Positions 38,443-47,237 of a DNA stretch of 54,577 nucleotides are shown piece by piece. The first letter of the stretch is position 1, and the number at the start of each line of letters is the position of its first letter. Under the pieces are notes generated by a model. The model did no database searches. It had not been told where the DNA came from and saw only the letters and a list, made by a program, of their open reading frames with translations. Position numbers and translations under genes: made by a program. Source of the DNA: Opitutales bacterium (GTDB taxonomy: Bacteria > Verrucomicrobiota > Verrucomicrobiia > Opitutales > JABSRG01); contig JABSRG010000016.1 of NCBI GenBank assembly GCA_013215165.1, forward strand, positions 1-54,577. The letters are read 5' to 3'.

Positions 38443-39936
38443 CTAACCCATGGATCTTCGGGTCTGTACCGACCAGCGGTAGACATCCGCATAGTCTTGA
38501 GCAGACTGCCTCCAGGAAGAATCACGCGCCATGGCCCGCAAGCGCATCGCTTCTATCGCTTCAGGCCGACGGTGATACACATCATGAGCCCACTCAATGG
38601 TGTGATAGAGAGCATGGTCACTGCTTTCATCAAAGCGAAACCCCGTGCCAGTTCCTGCTTCCGGCACATAGGGATCTACGGTATCGGATAGGCCACCTGT
38701 GTTGCGCACCACGGGAAGCGTGCCATAACGCATGGCATACATCTGAGTAAGCCCGCAGGGCTCGAAACGACTGGGCATAATAAGGAAATCTGAGCCGGCA
38801 ATCAATTGATGGGCCAAAGGATTGGAAAACCCGATATACACCCCGACGCGTCCCGGATAGCGACAAGCTGCATCGGAAAATAAGTGTTCGAGGTGCGCAT
38901 CTCCCGTCCCGAGAACGGCTAATTGCATATCAGTATGCTCCATCAGGCCGTCGATGATGGAAGCCAAAATATCGAGTCCCTTCTGCTCAAATAAGCGAGC
39001 CACCACTCCAAAAACTGGTTTGTCGGAATTCACATCGAGATGAAGCGTCTCCTGCAAAGCAGCCTTACACTGAGCCTTCCCTCCGATATCTGCCGAAGAG
39101 AAATTCGACGTAATGTGCGGATCAACCACTGGATTCCACACGTCGGTATCGATTCCGTTGAGTATGCCGATCAGGTCAGCCGCACGATATTTTAGAACAA
39201 AATGAAGGCCACAGCCACCCACTGGGCCTTGGATCTCGCGCGCATAAGTTGGACTCACCGTCGTGAGCTTGGTGGCATGGTATAACCCCCCTTTCATCAT
39301 GTTGACAAAACCCATGCTCTCGAGACCATCCGGGCGAAAATAGTCCGCGGGAATACGCGCATGATGGATCGTTTCTCGGCGAAAAATACCCTGAAATTTG
39401 AGATTATGGATAGTCATCACCGTGGCGACATCCTCCATTTTAGTACCGCGTTCTGAGGTATTGAGCATGACTGGAAGCAGCCCAGTCGTCCAATCATGGC
39501 AGTGGATCACATCCGGTTTCCAATCGAGAAAATAACAGAGATCGATCGCCGCTCTGCTCAAAAAAGTAAAGCGCCGGTCATTGTCTTTATGATCGCCCCA
39601 AGGGCCCGCATACACCTCCTCACGCCCGAAATACTGCTCGTGTTCGATGAAGTAGAAAGTGGCTGCAACGCCGGGCAGTGTCACTTGCCAAACTTTACCA
39701 TATTCCGCCCCATATCCCAGATTGACGATCAATACCCCTGGAAGCTCTGTCCAATCCCCCAAGCGCTTCACGCCTCCATAGAGCGGACAGACAATTCTCA
39801 CATCATGGCCTAATGCTCCCAACTCTTTAGGCAAGGCACCCACGACATCAGCCAATCCGCCAATTTTTATAAACGGATCCACCTCCGGGGTGGCCATGAG
39901 AATCTTGAGCGTATCGGTTTCAGATCCAGCAGACAT
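38443..39936 (-). CDS. glgA: glycogen (starch) synthase
   Basis: A 497-residue GT5-family synthase that transfers glucose from ADP-glucose to the growing glycogen chain. The N-terminal ADP-glucose-binding KIGGLADVVGALPKEL begins at residue 24, HCHDWTTGLLPVML follows near 145, and the C-terminal MPSRFEPCGLTQMYAMRYG and NTGGLSDTV give the donor-binding and catalytic Glu region (E-P-C-G-L). Full length and intact. It leads a minus-strand run into the SNF2 helicase and pst genes with a 36-bp gap, so carbon storage and phosphate genes may share a transcript. Its upstream gap (39937-40194) carries repeat A. Confidence 0.95.
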   Translation of the reverse strand: MSAGSETDTLKILMATPEVDPFIKIGGLADVVGALPKELGALGHDVRIVCPLYGGVKRLGDWTELPGVLIVNLGYGAEYGKVWQVTLPGVAATFYFIEHEQYFGREEVYAGPWGDHKDNDRRFTFLSRAAIDLCYFLDWKPDVIHCHDWTTGLLPVMLNTSERGTKMEDVATVMTIHNLKFQGIFRRETIHHARIPADYFRPDGLESMGFVNMMKGGLYHATKLTTVSPTYAREIQGPVGGCGLHFVLKYRAADLIGILNGIDTDVWNPVVDPHITSNFSSADIGGKAQCKAALQETLHLDVNSDKPVFGVVARLFEQKGLDILASIIDGLMEHTDMQLAVLGTGDAHLEHLFSDAACRYPGRVGVYIGFSNPLAHQLIAGSDFLIMPSRFEPCGLTQMYAMRYGTLPVVRNTGGLSDTVDPYVPEAGTGTGFRFDESSDHALYHTIEWAHDVYHRRPEAIEAMRLRAMARDSSWRQSAQDYADVYRWSVQTRRSMG

Positions 39937-39982
39937 TTGGCAAACAGACTCGACTATCCAATTCTGGAGTCAAGAGCACTCG

Positions 39983-40155
39983 GAGCTCAGATTAGAAGCG
40001 TAGAGTGATGGCGACAGCCATTGCTTGACTTGAGCTTTGATCCACCTCTTGGCAATCGCTCTCGCGATCACCCTACTAGACATCAGTATGCCCCGCACTT
40101 CTGTTCACACCAATCACCGATACTTTGTAGAGTGATCGCGAGAGCGATTGCCAAG
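39983..40155. repeat. intergenic repeat A copy 2 plus 29-bp inverted arm
   Basis: 39983-40096 is nearly identical to 12369-12483. Its right-hand part, 40048-40076, is complementary at 28 of 29 positions to 40127-40155, giving a very strong hairpin with a 50-nt loop. The element fills the gap between the ppx stop (on the far side) and the glgA start. It may act as a transcript end for ppx or as a structured leader of glgA. No ORF is present. Confidence 0.85.
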
Positions 40156-40194
40156 GGGCAGGCAGATACTCAGTTCAAACAACGGACATCACTG

Positions 40195-41133
40195 TCATAG
40201 CTCTCCCAGCAAATCTGCAGCAATTCCGAAGCGTAGGTTGTAAAACGAGTGAATAAATTCGGTCGTCCCGACATAATCGGCAACTGCGACGATCGTAGCC
40301 AATGCGGCTGGATAAATATCCGCGCGAGATGCTGGAAGACCCGGAATCGTTAAGCGATCGTTCAATGAGACCTGCGAGATTTGAAACAAAAGGTCACGTA
40401 GATCCGACACGAGTAAAGATGGAAGACTCGCTTCCGCAGATCGTCCATCGCGGGCTCCCAAAATCAAACGTGAGACCGAAAACCCACCACCAGTGCCAAC
40501 AACCAAACCAGGATGGCTCCGCCGAACACCTGCCGCCTTTAGCACATCAAAACAATGGTCCCAGATATATTCTAGCGCGCTTTGATGAACCGGTTCGTTT
40601 ATAGCAGGAATGAAACGCTCAGTTAAACGCACGGCACCCAATTGCATGGACACCGCGCACTGCACCTGCCCCACCCCAAATTCAATATACTCCAAACTTC
40701 CTCCACCCAAATCAAAGATACAGAAGTCGGGCTGGTTGCGGACTGCCGGATCGCAGGCCAAACCCCGTGCAATACCCAAGGCCTCTTGCTCTCCACTCAA
40801 AATAGTGAGCGGGATACCCGTGACTGTTTCGACCCCTTCAGCAAATACACACCCATTACCTGCATCCCGCACAGCACTCGTCGCCACGATCTTCACCACA
40901 GACGGGTGATAGGCTTTCATCGCTAGACAAAGCTGCTCGACAGCAGCGACACCGGCCTCCATCGCATCTTCGGACAAAACCGGGCTCCGGCTATCGATAC
41001 CTGCACTGATGCGGGTTTCAGCGGTCCGCTCAAAAAGAGTCTTAGGAAGCCCATCTATGCCGCAGCCAGCAACGAGGCATTTAATCGAATTGCTCCCGAT
41101 ATCAATCACTCCAACCGATGGATCGCTGCTCAT
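40195..41133 (-). CDS. ppx: Ppx/GppA family exopolyphosphatase/guanosine pentaphosphatase
   Basis: A 312-residue (from ATG 41133) N-terminal-type Ppx/GppA phosphatase: ATPase-like motif VIDIGSNSIKCLVAG near the start, TSAVRDAGNG, ILSGEQEALGIARG and FDLGGGSLEYIEFG in order. It lacks the long C-terminal HD domain of GppA/Ppx2, so it is the short form. The enzyme hydrolyses polyphosphate or pppGpp; in the phosphate-rich context, polyphosphate is the likelier substrate. The first in-frame start (TTG 41184) would overlap rsmI. The rsmI stop is 25 bp upstream. Confidence 0.88.
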   Translation of the reverse strand: MSSDPSVGVIDIGSNSIKCLVAGCGIDGLPKTLFERTAETRISAGIDSRSPVLSEDAMEAGVAAVEQLCLAMKAYHPSVVKIVATSAVRDAGNGCVFAEGVETVTGIPLTILSGEQEALGIARGLACDPAVRNQPDFCIFDLGGGSLEYIEFGVGQVQCAVSMQLGAVRLTERFIPAINEPVHQSALEYIWDHCFDVLKAAGVRRSHPGLVVGTGGGFSVSRLILGARDGRSAEASLPSLLVSDLRDLLFQISQVSLNDRLTIPGLPASRADIYPAALATIVAVADYVGTTEFIHSFYNLRFGIAADLLGEL

Positions 41134-41158
41134 CTGAAGATATTGGTTTAAAATGGGA

Positions 41159-41875
41159 TCACAAGTCGAACCCTTGCCGTGCAACGAGAACTACGAACTC
41201 GCCCTTCAAGGACCCCCGATTCACTTGATCACGCACAGTACTGGCCGGACCGGTATGCACAGTTTCAAATTTTTTGGTGAGCTCGCGGGCGACGCAGATA
41301 AGTCTCTCAGAGCCTAAAACCGCGACCAGATCGTCGAGCAATTTTGATATACGGTGCACGGACTCATAGAGAATAAGAGTCCAAGTATCATCAGCATGCT
41401 CGGTAAAAAATCGCTGCCGCGCAGCCTTCTTCGGCGGAAGGAATCCCACGAATAAAAAGGAATCAGTCGGTAGACCCGATACTGACAGTGCAGTAACAGC
41501 AGCTGATGGCCCCGGAACCGGCACAACGGGTATGCCCAGTTTGCGGCATTCGCGAATCAGACGAAAACCTGGATCGCTCACTGTAGGCGTTCCAGCATCT
41601 GCAACCAATCCAAGGGATTGCTCATCCTGAAGCGCCTCGATCCAACGGGGTGTGTCGCGCTGCTCAGTCTCATCTCGATAGCTGACCAGAGAACGGCCTT
41701 CCAGGCCACTTGCACTAAGCAAGCGTCCGGTGACGCGTGTATCTTCACACAAGAGTATGTCCACTGACTTAAGGCATTCCAACGCACGCGGCGACAGGTC
41801 TCCCAAATTACCCAGTGGTGTGCTGACGACATAGAGGCTGCCTCCGTGCACGGAAGAAATTTCAGATGCATCCAT
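41159..41875 (-). CDS. rsmI: 16S rRNA (cytidine1402-2'-O)-methyltransferase RsmI
   Basis: A 238-residue tetrapyrrole-methylase-fold enzyme: GGSLYVVSTPLGNLGDLSPRALE (the classic STPLGN motif), LCEDTRVTGRLL, LVSYRDETEQ, LVADAGTPTVSDPG, VVPVPGPSAAVTALSVSGLP and the C-terminal KKFETVHTGP. It uses S-adenosylmethionine to methylate 16S rRNA. Length is slightly shorter than the ~280-residue typical form because the C-terminal extension is short. It lies between a PBP and ppx on the same strand with a 5-bp gap to the binding protein. Confidence 0.93.
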   Translation of the reverse strand: MDASEISSVHGGSLYVVSTPLGNLGDLSPRALECLKSVDILLCEDTRVTGRLLSASGLEGRSLVSYRDETEQRDTPRWIEALQDEQSLGLVADAGTPTVSDPGFRLIRECRKLGIPVVPVPGPSAAVTALSVSGLPTDSFLFVGFLPPKKAARQRFFTEHADDTWTLILYESVHRISKLLDDLVAVLGSERLICVARELTKKFETVHTGPASTVRDQVNRGSLKGEFVVLVARQGFDL

Positions 41876-41880
41876 CCAGC

Positions 41881-42765
41881 CTACTGCCCCATTTCAATCA
41901 ACAATCGCTGACGCTCCTGACTCGGCACAGGAACAAAGTCTTGTTGTTCCAAGTTTTGTGCGAACCCATCGCTCAACATATAGCGGATCAGCCAGACCAA
42001 ATCGCCTCTACGGTGCTCAGCCGTCACAAGGTAAAAGGGTAAAACGAGTGGATAGTCCCCAAAAAACACCGCAGATTCTGTCGGCAAATACCCTGGAGTC
42101 TCCACCGTGCGTGCGACTGCTATCTGCCGAATGCCCGACTGCTCCGGGATGCGTTCCCCGATGCCTAACGCGTTGGAGTTTCTGCGAAGCAACGCCTCGA
42201 GTGCATCACTTTCATACAGCCGTTCTATACTAGAACTAAATTCCTGGTTGTTCATCCCTACCGCCCGAAATAGGGTATCAGAAAGAATCCCGACACCCGA
42301 CAAAAGCGCAGGTTGAATAGTCCGCGATGCCCATTCCTGAGTGAGGCTAAGGTCTCCCCAATTTTGGATATTCTCACTCCCAGACTCACCAAAAACATCA
42401 GCCAACCGCCCAAGGGTAATTTCACTGATTCGGTTACTCTCGTTAACAAATACCCGCGACACCTTATAAGCGATCGGTATTGCGATGAGAGGTTCAGCCG
42501 GCAGGACCTCGCCATGCGGTATCGCAACGACTCCAGCCTGAGCTTCTTCTAAGCGTATCTGAGATACCGCAGGCAAGCTTCCGTTCATATCAAAACTCAG
42601 CACGACACCTTCAGGACCTGGAACAGCGCTATCCCTCAAGACCTGCTCCAACCATGGAGTCATGAAATCGGATCCGACAATTCTGACGGTCTGCTCATCG
42701 GCTGCAAGGGACAGACAACAAAATATAAAAAGGGAAAAAACGCGGGACATAAATCTTAGGGGCAT
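41881..42765 (-). CDS. second PstS-like phosphate-type binding protein
   Basis: A 294-residue class II periplasmic binding protein with an N-terminal signal (best read from MSRVFSLFIFCCLSLAA at codon 6). PstS-like features are RIVGSDFMTPWLEQV, SFDMNGSLPAVSQIRL and ITLGRLADVFGESGSENIQNW. The phosphate-binding Arg/Ser/Thr set is less complete than in the pstS at 34922, so it may bind another anion or act only as a sensor or spare component. It follows an NtrC-type regulator by 24 bp and precedes rsmI by 5 bp. No permease accompanies it. The PstS-like assignment is by global pattern. Confidence 0.7.
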   Translation of the reverse strand: MPLRFMSRVFSLFIFCCLSLAADEQTVRIVGSDFMTPWLEQVLRDSAVPGPEGVVLSFDMNGSLPAVSQIRLEEAQAGVVAIPHGEVLPAEPLIAIPIAYKVSRVFVNESNRISEITLGRLADVFGESGSENIQNWGDLSLTQEWASRTIQPALLSGVGILSDTLFRAVGMNNQEFSSSIERLYESDALEALLRRNSNALGIGERIPEQSGIRQIAVARTVETPGYLPTESAVFFGDYPLVLPFYLVTAEHRRGDLVWLIRYMLSDGFAQNLEQQDFVPVPSQERQRLLIEMGQ

Positions 42766-42789
42766 AAAACAGCGTGGAAGGTAGATAGT

Positions 42790-44208
42790 TCAATCGCTTT
42801 TCGGGTCAAGTTCAGGCCACTGGAGCAACTTGCGGTGCAGGGTGCGTCGACTGATACCCATGAGTTCTGCCGCTTGTGTCCGATTTCCACGCGCTTGCAT
42901 GAGTGCATTCCGCAGCAGCCGCTTCTCGTTTTCAGACTTAGAAAGCGATGGCCCGTCGTGCGAATCGCCAACACCTTGCGACACACTCAGACCGCCGGAC
43001 TGAACTAATGATTGCTGCGGTGAATCGACGACGAGTCCCGAACCGAGGTATTTCGCATCGAGATCGTATTCCTGAATGGTCTTCCCGGACTTCAGCACCA
43101 CCAGGTTTTCGCAGAAATTGCGCAATTCTCGAATGTTTCCAGGCCATCGATAGGCAGCTAAGACGCGCACAGCGCCTTCAGTAAGCTTGACCGGATTCAA
43201 CCGATTTTCCTGTGCATAAAATCCAATGAAGTGTTCGAGCAGCGGAAAGATATCCTCCTCCCGTTCGCGCAGAGGCGGCAGCGTGATCTCGACTACATTG
43301 AGGCGATAATAGAGATCCTCACGGAAATCGCCTGTGCGTACCATATCGGCGAGATTCTTGTTTGTCGCAAAAACTAAGCGGACATCGACAGCAATCGGTT
43401 TTTGGCTACCGAGACGTTCGAAACTGCGGGATTCAAGGAAACGCAGGAGTTTGACCTGGGTTGACGCATCGATCTCGCCAATCTCGTCCAAAAAGAGCGT
43501 GCCGCCATCCGCCGCCTCAAAGCGGCCGATACGTCGTTCCATAGCGCCGGTGAATGCACCTTTTTCATGACCAAAAAGCTCACTTTCTAAAAGATTCGCT
43601 GCGAGCGCTGCGCAATTGACAGCTAGGAATGGCCCACGGTTGCGTTCGCTATTTTGGTGGATGGCCTGGGCAAACAGTTCCTTACCGGTTCCGGTCTCAC
43701 CGGTGAGCAGAACAGTCGCTTTGGTGGGTGCGACTTGTTTTACAGTCTCTATCACCTGATTCAGGGCAGGGCTGTCTCCGACGATCGATGTGAATTGGTA
43801 TTTCTTGTCCAACCGCTCGTGTAGCTGGACGTTTTCTTCTTTGAGATTGCGCGATTCCAGAGCCCGTTGAATCAATATCTCCAGCTTTTCCAGATTTACC
43901 GGCTTGGGTAAAAAATCAAAAGCCCCCCGCTTCATAGCCTTCACCGCAGTGTCTACACTGCCATAGGCAGTCATCATAATGCAGACGGGTGGGTTCGGCA
44001 TTTTCAGACACTTGTCGATCACCGTCAGACCACTCTTTCCCGCCATACGCAAATCAGTCAGCACAACATCGAAAGGCTGACTTTCCATAAGGTTAAACGC
44101 TTCCTGCGCATTTGCAGCAAGATAGACATCATACCTATCCTCGAAATTGAGGCCCAAGCCCTCACGGGTGTGCTTTTCATCATCTACTATGAGCAAGCTG
44201 GCTATCAT
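42790..44208 (-). CDS. NtrC-type sigma-54-dependent response regulator
   Basis: A 472-residue regulator. Receiver domain (1-120): VDDEKHTREGL, phosphorylatable Asp in VVLTDLRMAG (about 53), conserved Lys in FDFLPKP. AAA+ domain (about 140-370): Walker A GETGTGKE, sigma-54-contacting ESELFGHEKGAFTGA, Walker B GGTLFLDEIGEI, sensor and arginine-finger region PLREREEDI and RWPGNIREL. The C-terminal Fis-type HTH reads NRTQAAELMGISRRTLHRKL. It probably activates sigma-54 promoters in answer to a histidine kinase encoded elsewhere. Next on the strand is a PstS-like protein. A hairpin lies 23-50 bp upstream of the start. Confidence 0.92.
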   Translation of the reverse strand: MIASLLIVDDEKHTREGLGLNFEDRYDVYLAANAQEAFNLMESQPFDVVLTDLRMAGKSGLTVIDKCLKMPNPPVCIMMTAYGSVDTAVKAMKRGAFDFLPKPVNLEKLEILIQRALESRNLKEENVQLHERLDKKYQFTSIVGDSPALNQVIETVKQVAPTKATVLLTGETGTGKELFAQAIHQNSERNRGPFLAVNCAALAANLLESELFGHEKGAFTGAMERRIGRFEAADGGTLFLDEIGEIDASTQVKLLRFLESRSFERLGSQKPIAVDVRLVFATNKNLADMVRTGDFREDLYYRLNVVEITLPPLREREEDIFPLLEHFIGFYAQENRLNPVKLTEGAVRVLAAYRWPGNIRELRNFCENLVVLKSGKTIQEYDLDAKYLGSGLVVDSPQQSLVQSGGLSVSQGVGDSHDGPSLSKSENEKRLLRNALMQARGNRTQAAELMGISRRTLHRKLLQWPELDPKSD

Positions 44209-44230
44209 ACAAAAACAGTCCTAACGCACC

Positions 44231-44258
44231 TCACTGAGTTTTGCCAAACTCGGAGTGA
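44231..44258. other. hairpin upstream of the NtrC-type regulator
   Basis: Two nested arms: TCACT with AGTGA, and GAGTTT with AAACTC, around a TGCC loop and a 2-nt bulge (44231-44258). It lies 23 bp upstream of the regulator ATG (minus strand), where a leader structure or operator would sit. No sigma-54 promoter consensus was found over it. Confidence 0.45.
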
Positions 44259-44314
44259 CAAAATTTCCCAGTCCTCAGAAATTAACGATCCCCGAAGTGC
44301 GCGTGATCAGCTAA

Positions 44315-44553
44315 AGCTCAACCCGTAGGGTGACGGTGATAACTGTTGCCTGATCTCAGTATTGACCCGCCCGTTGCCAATCGCTCTCGGAGTCGCGTAT
44401 CGATATAAGATGGTAGCCGTGGGTTTTTAACCCACGGTCTTGATTGCCATCTACGAGCAAGAGGGAACAGATGTAGCCGCCGCGCTCTGTCGCCGTGCCC
44501 CTATGACCTGGATCGGAACAACGGCCCCCGCCCCGACAGAGCGAGGCGGAGAT
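44315..44553. repeat. composite of degenerate repeat A, a perfect hairpin, and repeat B copy 2
   Basis: This 474-bp gap (44209-44682) contains a degenerate repeat A (44315-44390), then a perfect 9-bp hairpin CCGTGGGTT (44417-44425) with its complement (44429-44437), then an inverted repeat B (44472-44492 with 44533-44553) sharing GCTCTGTCG with the copy at 12488. The order A then B is the same as at 12369-12572. From 44554 to 44682 I see no further structure. Confidence 0.7.
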
Positions 44554-44682
44554 AAAAGAGGCAGTTGAGGAACTATCCCCGTTGTCTAAATTCCACCCAA
44601 CATGCGAAAAGGTGCACGCTGCTGATCCAAAAACGGTTGAAGGTTATGCCTCAATTACCGCGATCTCTCGCACAATCCGCGC

Positions 44683-46605
44683 TCAATCCTCGTGGTAAGT
44701 ATACCCACGCATCCCCACCTCAAACAGCGAGATCAAGCTTTTGCGCTCTTTGCTCGTGATCAGCTTTGACCGGACTGCCGCCTCGGCCTTTTCGCGGAAT
44801 GTTCGGATCATCGCACGGGGATCGTATTCCACATACGACAACACGTCAGATACCGAATCCCCCTCGATTTCGCTCGTCAGGGTGTAGCTTCCGTCATCAT
44901 CCAGACGTATACTCACGACATTCGTATCGCCCAAGAGATTGTGTAAATCGCCTAGCGTCTCTTGATACGCCCCGACTAGAAAAGCCCCGAGAAAATACGC
45001 ATCACCGGGTTTCCAGTCGTGCAAGCGCAGGGTCGAGGTGATCTCTTGCTCGATCTTAAATTGGTCTATACGGCCATCACAGTCACAAGTGATATCTGAA
45101 ATCACCGCATTGCGTGTCGGCTCCTCGTTATGTTTGTGGATCGGAATGATCGGGAAAAACTGATCAATGGCCCAGGCATCAGGAAGGGACTGAAAGACAG
45201 AGAAATTACCATAGTAAATATCAGCTATAGACGCATCCAGCTCCTGAAGCGGTTCCGGCACATACTCGAGGGTACGGCAAATTTTCGCAACCTGGGTAAT
45301 AATACTCCAAAACAATGCTTCAGCCACGGAACGTTCACGTAGCGAGATTGAGCCGTGTTTAAATAACTCCCGCAGCTCGTCACGGTAATAAAAGGCGTTG
45401 TTGTAACTCTCCTGAATAGTCTCAGGAGTCAGTTTCTTGAGAACCTCGTTCAGGTTTCTTGTCGAAGTATGAAGATCCTCAACATCATCCGGCAACAGCT
45501 CAGCACAACGATCTTCGTCAAACTTAGATACATCCAAGACATTGAACAAAAGCACTGAGTAAAATGCTACCGTCGCCCGACCCGCTTCTGTGACAATGAC
45601 AGGATGGTCGATCTCATGTTCGTCCATAACAGACTGAACTACCTCAACGACATCCCGACAATACTCACTCAACGAATAGTTAGCCGAGCTCACCGCGCTG
45701 CTCTTTGAGCCATCATAATCGACCGCAAGCCCTCCTCCGAGATCGAGAAATTTCATACCTGCACCCTCTTTCACCAAACCGGCGTAAGTCCTACAGGCTT
45801 CCAGTACAGAATTACGGATGTCTCTGATATCCGGCACCTGACTCCCCAGATGATAGTGCAGCAATTCGAGGCAATCGAGCATGCCGACAGAACGCAGTTG
45901 ATCCACCACCCGCATCGTCTGCGCAGTATTGAGTCCAAAAACGGAACGATCACCCCCCGTATCGGACCAGTAACCACTGGCCTTCGAAGTAAGCTTCACG
46001 CGCACCCCGATATGCGGCCGCACGCCCATCGCTCGCGAGCGTTCAATAAGAATGCTGACCTCACGCGGCGTCTCTACGACCAACATAGGATACAGCCCGA
46101 TTTTTTGGCCACACAGAGCGAGATCTATAAACTCCTGGTCTTTATAACCATTGCAGATCAGCAGCGAACCAGGATTTTTGAGGTAGGTCAGCGCTGCCAA
46201 AAGCTCTGCCTTCGACCCCGCCTCGAGGCCATGGCCCAAGTCCTCCCCGAAGCTCGTAATCTCTTCAATGACCTGTTGCTGCTGGTTTACCTTTATTGGG
46301 TAAACGCCACGATAGGAGCCCTGATAGCCAAAGGCACTCATAGCATTTTGAAATGCGCTATACATGGCCTTCAGACGTGCATCGAGGATATCGGGAAAAC
46401 GCAACAAAACCGGAGCTGCGATCCCCCGGTCTTTGAGACCACTCACGATCTCCATGAGTGAGATACCCGGATCGTCCGGAGTCTGCTCTCTTTTTGGAAA
46501 GACGAGCACTTCGCCCCTATCCGAGATGTCGAAAAAACCGCGCCCCCATTCGTCTACCGCATAGAGTTTCTTGGCCGCGACGCGATCCCAGGCTCGTTCA
46601 CTCAT
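44683..46605 (-). CDS. speA: biosynthetic arginine decarboxylase
   Basis: A 640-residue PLP enzyme of the SpeA type, converting arginine to agmatine for polyamine synthesis. Present in order: GVYPIKVNQQQQVI (PLP Lys in PIKVN, about 105), GLEAGSKAELLAAL, LLICNGYKDQEF, FGLNTAQTMRVVDQL, LLHYHLGSQVPDIR, FLDLGGGLAVDYDG and the C-terminal substrate/dimer region FQSLPDAWAIDQFFPIIPIH. Full length. It starts 9 bp after recR's stop on the same strand, so the two genes are probably one transcript together with ebfC. Confidence 0.96.
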   Translation of the reverse strand: MSERAWDRVAAKKLYAVDEWGRGFFDISDRGEVLVFPKREQTPDDPGISLMEIVSGLKDRGIAAPVLLRFPDILDARLKAMYSAFQNAMSAFGYQGSYRGVYPIKVNQQQQVIEEITSFGEDLGHGLEAGSKAELLAALTYLKNPGSLLICNGYKDQEFIDLALCGQKIGLYPMLVVETPREVSILIERSRAMGVRPHIGVRVKLTSKASGYWSDTGGDRSVFGLNTAQTMRVVDQLRSVGMLDCLELLHYHLGSQVPDIRDIRNSVLEACRTYAGLVKEGAGMKFLDLGGGLAVDYDGSKSSAVSSANYSLSEYCRDVVEVVQSVMDEHEIDHPVIVTEAGRATVAFYSVLLFNVLDVSKFDEDRCAELLPDDVEDLHTSTRNLNEVLKKLTPETIQESYNNAFYYRDELRELFKHGSISLRERSVAEALFWSIITQVAKICRTLEYVPEPLQELDASIADIYYGNFSVFQSLPDAWAIDQFFPIIPIHKHNEEPTRNAVISDITCDCDGRIDQFKIEQEITSTLRLHDWKPGDAYFLGAFLVGAYQETLGDLHNLLGDTNVVSIRLDDDGSYTLTSEIEGDSVSDVLSYVEYDPRAMIRTFREKAEAAVRSKLITSKERKSLISLFEVGMRGYTYHED

Positions 46606-46614
46606 CGTAACAAC

Positions 46615-47217
46615 CTAGCTATCTGAAACCCGGCGACGTCCCTCGAGCGCATTGCGCAAGGTGGCAGCATCGGCCCCGTCAATACCCCGACTGCTCGGCA
46701 GTCCAAATCCGATGCGCGTTACATCGACAACGCGCGGACCCACCACTTCCTCTTGAATATAATGGCAGGTAGCTTCCGATTCAATATCACTCGCCAAAGC
46801 AAGGATGACCTCTTCGACCGAGTCCCTATCAATCCGGGCTTCAAGATTCTCAAGATTCAGGGCATCCGGACCCACGCCATGGATCGGAGACAGACGCCCA
46901 TGCAAGACATGATAAGTCCCCTGAAAGGCACCCGAACGCTCCATCGCAATCAGATCGGGAATATGTTCCACGACCGCGACCACCTGCTTATTGCGCGACG
47001 CATTGGCATAGATTGCACACACATCGCCATCCGTCATATTGCCTGTAACGGGACAGCGCCTCAGCGATTCCAGGGCTTCTTGAATCTCTCCACACAGGCC
47101 GAGTGCCGCCGAACGGTCCTCAGTCAACAAGTGCAGTGCAATACGCTCAGCGGAACGATAGCCAAGCCCGGGTAACCGCTTCAGGCGCCCGACGAGGGCA
47201 TCGAAGACTGGATTCAT
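46615..47217 (-). CDS. recR: recombination mediator RecR with altered zinc finger
   Basis: A 200-residue RecR with the helix-hairpin-helix region (LKRLPGLGYRSAERIALHLL), Toprim domain (VVEHIPDLIAMERSGAFQGTYHVLHGRLSPIHGVGPDALNLENL) and the C-terminal RIGFGLPSSRGIDGADAATLRNALEGR. The zinc finger reads CPVTGNMTDGDVCAIYANA where most RecR proteins have CxxC...CxxC, so the second and fourth Cys are Thr and Tyr. RecR loads RecA on gaps with RecO/RecF. ebfC precedes it with a 20-bp gap, the common pairing; speA follows. Confidence 0.93.
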   Translation of the reverse strand: MNPVFDALVGRLKRLPGLGYRSAERIALHLLTEDRSAALGLCGEIQEALESLRRCPVTGNMTDGDVCAIYANASRNKQVVAVVEHIPDLIAMERSGAFQGTYHVLHGRLSPIHGVGPDALNLENLEARIDRDSVEEVILALASDIESEATCHYIQEEVVGPRVVDVTRIGFGLPSSRGIDGADAATLRNALEGRRRVSDS

Positions 47218-47237
47218 TTTCTTCCAGCAAAAAAGAG

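Noticed and set aside
40180-40194. CTGTCAT as a Pho box
   Set aside because: A single half-site without the second direct copy, at the downstream end of ppx and not in front of a pst gene.
45850-46461. 203-codon open frame on the plus strand inside speA
   Set aside because: It is antisense to a strongly conserved enzyme gene, and its translated residues look compositionally random.
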